64,000 nucleotides of DNA. Source: Purpureocillium takamizusanense (taxonomy: Eukaryota; Ascomycota; Sordariomycetes; Hypocreales; Ophiocordycipitaceae). The notes beneath the pieces are model-generated. The model ran no database searches. It worked only from the letters and a program-made list of their open reading frames with translations, and was not told the origin of the DNA. Positions 59,288 through 64,000 of the stretch are shown here, piece after piece. How positions within the stretch are numbered: position 1 is the first letter of the stretch; each line of letters opens with the position of its first letter. The translations under genes were made by a program, and so were the position numbers. The stretch lies in assembly GCF_022605165.1 (NCBI RefSeq), contig NC_063074.1, forward strand, positions 2,259,501 through 2,323,500, in the 5' to 3' direction.

Positions 59288-60945
59288 CTAGTTTCCTCGA
59301 AGCTCCTTCTGTACCATGCCAATCTCGTTCATGAAGGTCTTGGCATTAGCAGCGGACATCTGCGTCGTCGTGAGCCTCTGCGTATGATAGCATGTGCGAA
59401 TATTGGAACCCCTTACCTTCATAGTGACGCTGACGGGTTTGGCCTCCGGGCCCTCGAACGCAGTAAACAAAATGCCCACAGACTTCAGCGACGCCTTTTC
59501 CTGGAACTGCATGGCGGGGACGATGGCCGTATTCAAAATGACACGGTGCGTCTGGTCCTGCCGCATGAGGAGACGAACCACCTTATGAGCACCTGCATCC
59601 TCACCGGCCTCTTCGTCTGCCTCGAGGCCAGAAGCGTCGAAGCTACCCGGAACAGGCGTCCCGTTGTCGTCGAAATCGACGCAGCTCCGAGGCACATTGA
59701 TCTTGAGCATGCCGGCGCCGCGTTCTTTCCAGCCGGTCTCTTTGTCCAGACTAAACATCTTCGCTCGGACCGACGCCACTGTTGCCTCGCCCGCTTCTCC
59801 GTCGTCCACCTCGACTGTGGTCGTGCGACTCTGCATTAGTAACGTGTGCTTGCGGCTTTGGGTTGGTGATTGGGAACGGGCAGAACCCTTACCTTTTTGA
59901 AGCTTCGTCCTCCTCTTATCGTCCGTCTCTTTTTCCGGAGACAATGCGCGCTGTGTTGCATCGGTCTGGCCCTCGTCATCCAGTTCATCTTCCTCGTCGC
60001 TGCCTCCTTCGCTGTCACTATCCGGCGCCCCGAACGGCTTCGAAGCCTTGGCACTCTGAAGTGGCTTGCCAGAGGAGGCCGCGAAGCTTGTAAGTGGCTT
60101 CGCTCCAGGCAAGGATGAGCCGAAACCCCCGCCGAGGCCGCTGCCAAAGCCGTTGTATGACGAAAGCCCTGCAAATGGGGATGATCCTCCATTGCTGCCA
60201 AATGTGAGCTTTGGTACCGCAGTCGCGGCTACCGGTTGCGACTCTGACGATGGCTCAGCTGGGGCAAAGGACGACAGAGTCGGCTTAGAAGATGATGCAA
60301 ACGCGGAGTGCTTGCCAGATCCAAACGTCGCAAAGGCCGACGTCCCAGAAGCCAGCTTTCCGAAACCTGATGCCGCGAATGCGGTTGCGGAAGTCTCGGG
60401 GGCCTTGTTCTCGACAGGCTTGTCGCGGCTGTCGCTGTCCTTTTGCGTGGCCGACTGCGTCTCGGTCGCAGCGGCGGGTTTCTGATCTATCGTCAGCTCT
60501 TGGTTCTCGCACTCAATACGTTTTCGGTCGGCGCCAGACGCACAGGCAACGATTCGCCCGCTTCCTTGTCGCGAGCCCTCTTCTTCTCCGGCTCCGATCG
60601 TGAGGCCCGATCCCTAGCCGATTCGGTCGAGGCGACGCTGGCCCCATCTTCGTCTCGGTCCTCCTTATCCACGTCGAGTTGGTCATGAGCCCGCTTCTTT
60701 TTCGGCGATGCGACATGTTCCTTGAGACTCGCGTTTTGGGCGTCGGAAACATCGTCAGCGGGGGTTTCGGCACGGTTTTCGTCGGCAGCAGACTCATGGC
60801 CCGAGTCAGCGGCATCCTCAGGCGGGGGGTCCGAGATGGAAGATTGCTTCAGCTCTCGGCGGGCGGCGCGGGTCTCTGCATCTTCGCTAGACTCGACGTG
60901 CGCCGGTTCGTTCTTGGGGCTGGCCCCTTGGCTGTCGTCTGCCAT
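59288..60945 (-). CDS. Ran-binding-domain protein with FG motifs (Yrb2/Nup2-like)
   Basis: Four exons in coding order (60945-60544, 60481-59893, 59814-59417, 59359-59288) give 486 residues. Residues 1-134 are acidic and include basic KKKRA and KKRARD stretches that may be nuclear localisation signals. The middle is Ser/Phe/Gly-rich with FG and GF motifs (SGFGKL, FGSG, GFGSGLGGGFGSS). The C-terminus from about 331 is a RanBP1-type domain: VEVDDGEAGEATVASVRAKMF, GWKERGAGMLKINVP and RLLMRQDQTHRVILN. This layout fits yeast Yrb2 (Crm1 export cofactor) or Nup2. Introns 2 and 3 are multiples of three without stops, so they are placed by family conservation (KLQKVEVDDGEAGE). The first donor is GTGCGT at 60543; the nearer GTATTG would leave an intron of only 38 nt. 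Confidence 0.87.
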
Positions 60946-62390
60946 GATGCTTCACGCCAGCGCGGGGCAGAGGGAGAAGTGCGGCGTTGGTCGTGTAGCC
61001 GCCAGGGCCAGTTGGGGCTTGGGTATTGTCTTGGCTTCGAAGGGGTCGAGGCAATCGCTGAGTATCTTGGGCGACGACGATGCGGGACTCAGCAGCCTAA
61101 TGGAGTAAGAATAGGAAGACGACGCCTCGCGCACGTCGCTCGTCACGGGGATGATGCGGTCGGCGCTGTATCAATGTCGCGTTCCCGTGGTCAGCAGCGC
61201 GTGCTCCCTTGGGGATGGGCGAGGAAAGGACGAAAGTGTGGAGCGCCAGACGCTGCGTGGGATGCGAAGCTCAGCGTCCGTGGTGGACTGCAGCGATGGA
61301 GGATGCCCGTCTTTGGTTGCCCAATCAGTGACATGGTGAACCCGGCGGGGGGGGACGGTGGAGCGCCGGGGGTCGGCGAGGTCGGGCAAGGAGGGGGTCT
61401 GCTGGTGGCCACTGGAGCTGGAGGCGTGCGGTACCCAAGCAAGCGCACTGAACAGGCAAGGTAAGGTAGCTGTAGCACCGAATAAGGCAACCTTGGAACC
61501 TACCCTGATTTAGTACGTCACTACCTCCCTCATACAGATAGGTAGTAGTACTACAGGCAGATAGGTACTCGGTACTGTATGGAAGGTACCAAGATAATCG
61601 TTGTTGGCGGCCTGGGAGCTCTGGACCTCGATAGCTCGACTCACTGCAATACCTAGCACCCTGATACAGATTTAGCATCTCATACTGCCCGGCCAACCGC
61701 CACCGTCACAAGAAAACGGGTAACTCTGCCGCAGATTCCCGGAGCACTAGTGCATGTACCAGTGCCGTGCTTGCGGTTCATGCTATTCATAGTCATCATC
61801 CATGACGACCCCTTGAACTATTTGACCATGACGTTCTACAATGGGTGTCGGGGCGTGTTCTCCTGTTGGTAGATTTGACTCAAGTTCAAGAACGCATGCC
61901 TGAATCAAAAGGAACTAAGATACTACAGTACCGAGGAACCTGTGATGCAACTCTCTGGCGTGAGGTGAATGTCCGTGGCACCGAGCTTCAACCACCTCGC
62001 CCCAATGCGTGTGGCGAACTATGCTCTCGGAGAGATCCTACTCAGGCACGTCTCGAGAGAGCCACAGGCGCAAACAAGCGTCGTCCCTTGTTCTGCAAAA
62101 TTGAGAATCGACAGCAACTTGGCAAGCCCTCCTGGCAAAAGCCAGACTGGGCTTCCCCTCTAAATCCAGTGCGCGACCGTTGCCTGCCGCTGAGCTCGCG
62201 ACATACAGCTCGAATTTGAGGCTCAGCTATGCGCCCGTAGCTTTTACCAACGACGAATAGCCTGCCGACTACTAGCAGAAGCGTCATCATTGTGCACAGG
62301 TGGTTAAAATACAAAGACTCCATGGCGCATCATGATCGCCACGCTCTCCTCTCGTCTTGCTGCACCAACGCCATGACAGGGAGAAGTGGC
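60946..62390. other. Intergenic: RanBD gene promoter and Yip4-like 3' region
   Basis: No gene supported in 1.4 kb. The stretch 61450-61620 is dense in AGGTA, TACCT and GTAGTAC words. Confidence 0.55.
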
Positions 62391-63429
62391 TCAGCTGATG
62401 AAGCAGAGGCAGCCCAGTCCCAGGTAGAAGACGAGCAGCGGGTAGACGGCGATGGCGACGCGGTTCTTGACGACGCCGCTGCCGCCAAGAATGCTCACGC
62501 CGGCCGCAAGGGACCAAGAGATGAGCACCAGATAGACCGGGATACGCGCGATCCAATGAAGCTTGAGCGCCGACATGAGAGCAGCCAGGACGAGCGGAAA
62601 CAGGGTGTAGCCAATTATGCACACGCTCTGGGCAAAGGAGCTATTGCACGGTCAGCAAAGGTGGCTCAGAATCGAGGGTTCGTCCGCCAACATACATGTT
62701 GCCGCCCAAAAGCTTGATCTGAAGCGTGACGACGGCTTCTCCCAACCAAATCATGGCAAAGACACCGCTGAATACGGCGTCCTTCTGGTCGGCGCGAGCA
62801 GTGAAGCTGAGCAGGAGACTGAGAAGCAGGCAAAAAATCAGCGGCCCCCACAAGTCCCAGTCCCGCAGACCGGGGCTCATGTTGCTCTGCAAGAGAGCTT
62901 CGGCGTCCATGACGCGGCTGGCGAGGCCGGTCAGCTCCTCCCTTGTACCTGATATGCCGGCACCGCGGAGGTTAGAATAGGCCCCACGAAGGCCACCTTC
63001 GGAGTCGAACATTGTCCCCCCCAACAAGTACCGCGGGTAAAGAACTTCTCTCAGCTTGGCCCAGACGGCAAGCAAGTCGCGACGCAGTGTCTCCCAAACC
63101 GTTTCATCAATGGTATTCTGCGGCGCCCGACGATCCTCGCCCGGGATTGACGATGTCAGGTAGTTCTCGTTGAGCGGCCGAGACGAGGAGCTAGAGCCAA
63201 TGTTTCCCGCCAGCGGTTGACGAGAGGACTGGTTCCCGAGGGGATCATCGAAGTCGTTGAGATCGGCTGTCGAGTGGCAGCAATGTCAGCGCCACATGCT
63301 TCAGTGAACACGACCAGACCGGCGGTGACCATTGCAAACAAAGGGCCACGAACCATCATCCGGGTCAATCAGGTCATCATCTTCTAGTGAAGGATGGCTG
63401 TAATTTCCTCTAGCACTGGAAGAGGCCAT
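62391..63429 (-). CDS. Yip1-domain Golgi membrane protein, YIPF6 (Yip4) type
   Basis: Three exons in coding order (63429-63354, 63266-62696, 62640-62391) give 298 residues. The soluble N-terminus is acidic and Ser-rich; NTIDETVWETLRRDLLAVW and RDWDLWGPLIFCLLL are recognisable blocks of the YIPF6/Yip4 branch. Five hydrophobic segments follow, and the protein ends within the last one (FYLGLGCLCFIS), as usual for Yip proteins. The splice at 62641 joins GGNISFAQSVCIIGYTLFPL, the conserved membrane loop with the Gly-Tyr of the family. It should reside in Golgi membranes and associate with Rab GTPases and other Yip proteins. It is the second Yip-family gene in the window and from a different branch than the one at 4445-5482. 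Confidence 0.9.
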
Positions 63430-64000
63430 GGCGGTTGTGATGTGCTGTGTGCGGGCGGGCGGGCAGCGTCGCGAAGAGCTGTTTGGGTATCTATGGCGAT
63501 CAAGGCTGCGGCGGGCCTGTAGAAAGGACGCGAGCGATAAGAGACAAGGCGAGAATTAGCTTCTTGGGCGTTGAGTCGATCCGTACGAGACCCAAGTGCG
63601 ACGCGCGACGGCTGGCCGTTGGATGTCAAGACGGGTGCCAGGGAAAGGCTGACGTGTGTCGATTGAGGTTGGAGCAATCTGGCCAGCTTCCTGGCGCCCG
63701 TGGTACCTCACTAGGCGTACTTTGGCTAGGTGCCAGGTGGGTTGTTTGCTGCCCACCTACCTGTACCTAGGTACCTTAGAGGTACCTAAGGGGGGGCGAC
63801 CAGGGGGGGGCGATGTCCCACTGAGAGCCACCCGTGCCTGCCCATCCCAAGACAGATGCTAGTAGTAGACGATGTATGGGACCCGAGTGCAGGCTACAAA
63901 GTATAGAGTACCTCACTCATCAAAGCATGTAGTACGCCTATTTACGCAGAGGTACTAGGACCCCATATCTGACTTTGGGCTAGCTTCCCCTGAGTAATAG
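63430..64000. other. Upstream region of the Yip4-like gene to the window edge
   Basis: No gene supported. It contains the densest cluster of GGTACCT-type words in the window, at about 63700-63800, and two G runs. Further GTAC words lie at 63890-63955. Confidence 0.55.

Noticed and set aside
60482..60519. Alternative first intron of the Ran-binding gene with donor GTATTG
   Set aside because: It would be only 38 nt long, below usual fungal intron size; GTGCGT at 60543 gives a 62-nt intron in the same phase.

Overview
This window looks like nuclear DNA of a filamentous ascomycete, most likely Sordariomycetes and possibly Hypocreales. The evidence is GC-rich coding sequence, many short introns (about 50-130 nt) with GTNNGT donors and CTGAC/CTAAC branch points, compact intergenic spaces, and fungus-specific genes: sterol C-22 desaturase, a QRRRW chitin synthase and an assimilatory nitrate reductase. 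The species cannot be fixed by reading alone. I support 17 protein-coding genes, nearly all conserved housekeeping genes. I saw no rRNA, tRNA, CRISPR, transposase or virus-like gene.

Layout from left to right: ERG5 (+), a mitochondrial-type rhodanese (+), a Yip1-domain Golgi protein of the YIPF1/Yip5 type (-), ubiquitin-RPL40 fusion (-), the RNA polymerase I factor Rrn7 (-), eIF5A (-), Vps52 of GARP (+), a TBC1D20/Gyp-type Rab GAP with a C-terminal membrane anchor (-), a 6.2-kb interval without a supportable gene, a DDB1/CPSF-A-like protein with an MMS1_N domain (+), eIF5B (+), the Hsp110-type chaperone Hsp88 (-), a class VI-like chitin synthase (-), UPF2/NMD2 (-), nitrate reductase niaD (+), a CAX-type Ca2+/H+ antiporter (-), the RecQ4-like helicase Hrq1 (-), a Ran-binding-domain protein with FG motifs (-), and a YIPF6/Yip4-type Yip1-domain protein (-).

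Themes are protein synthesis and RNA quality control (Ub-L40, Rrn7, eIF5A, eIF5B, UPF2) and Golgi/endosome traffic (two Yip proteins, Vps52, TBC GAP). This looks like ordinary gene order rather than a functional cluster. niaD lies alone, without nitrite reductase or nitrate transporter beside it, but its upstream region carries a NirA/NIT4-type palindrome next to GATA sites.

I found no new biological system. The best leads are at the level of gene structure and intergenic DNA: a start codon split by an intron followed by a 7-nt microexon in Ub-L40; a probable GC-AG intron; two introns in the Ran-binding gene that are multiples of three and free of stops; a poor donor site in UPF2; and recurring intergenic islands rich in TACCT/AGGTA/GTAC words. 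All exon borders are read by eye from splice consensus, frame continuity and family conservation.
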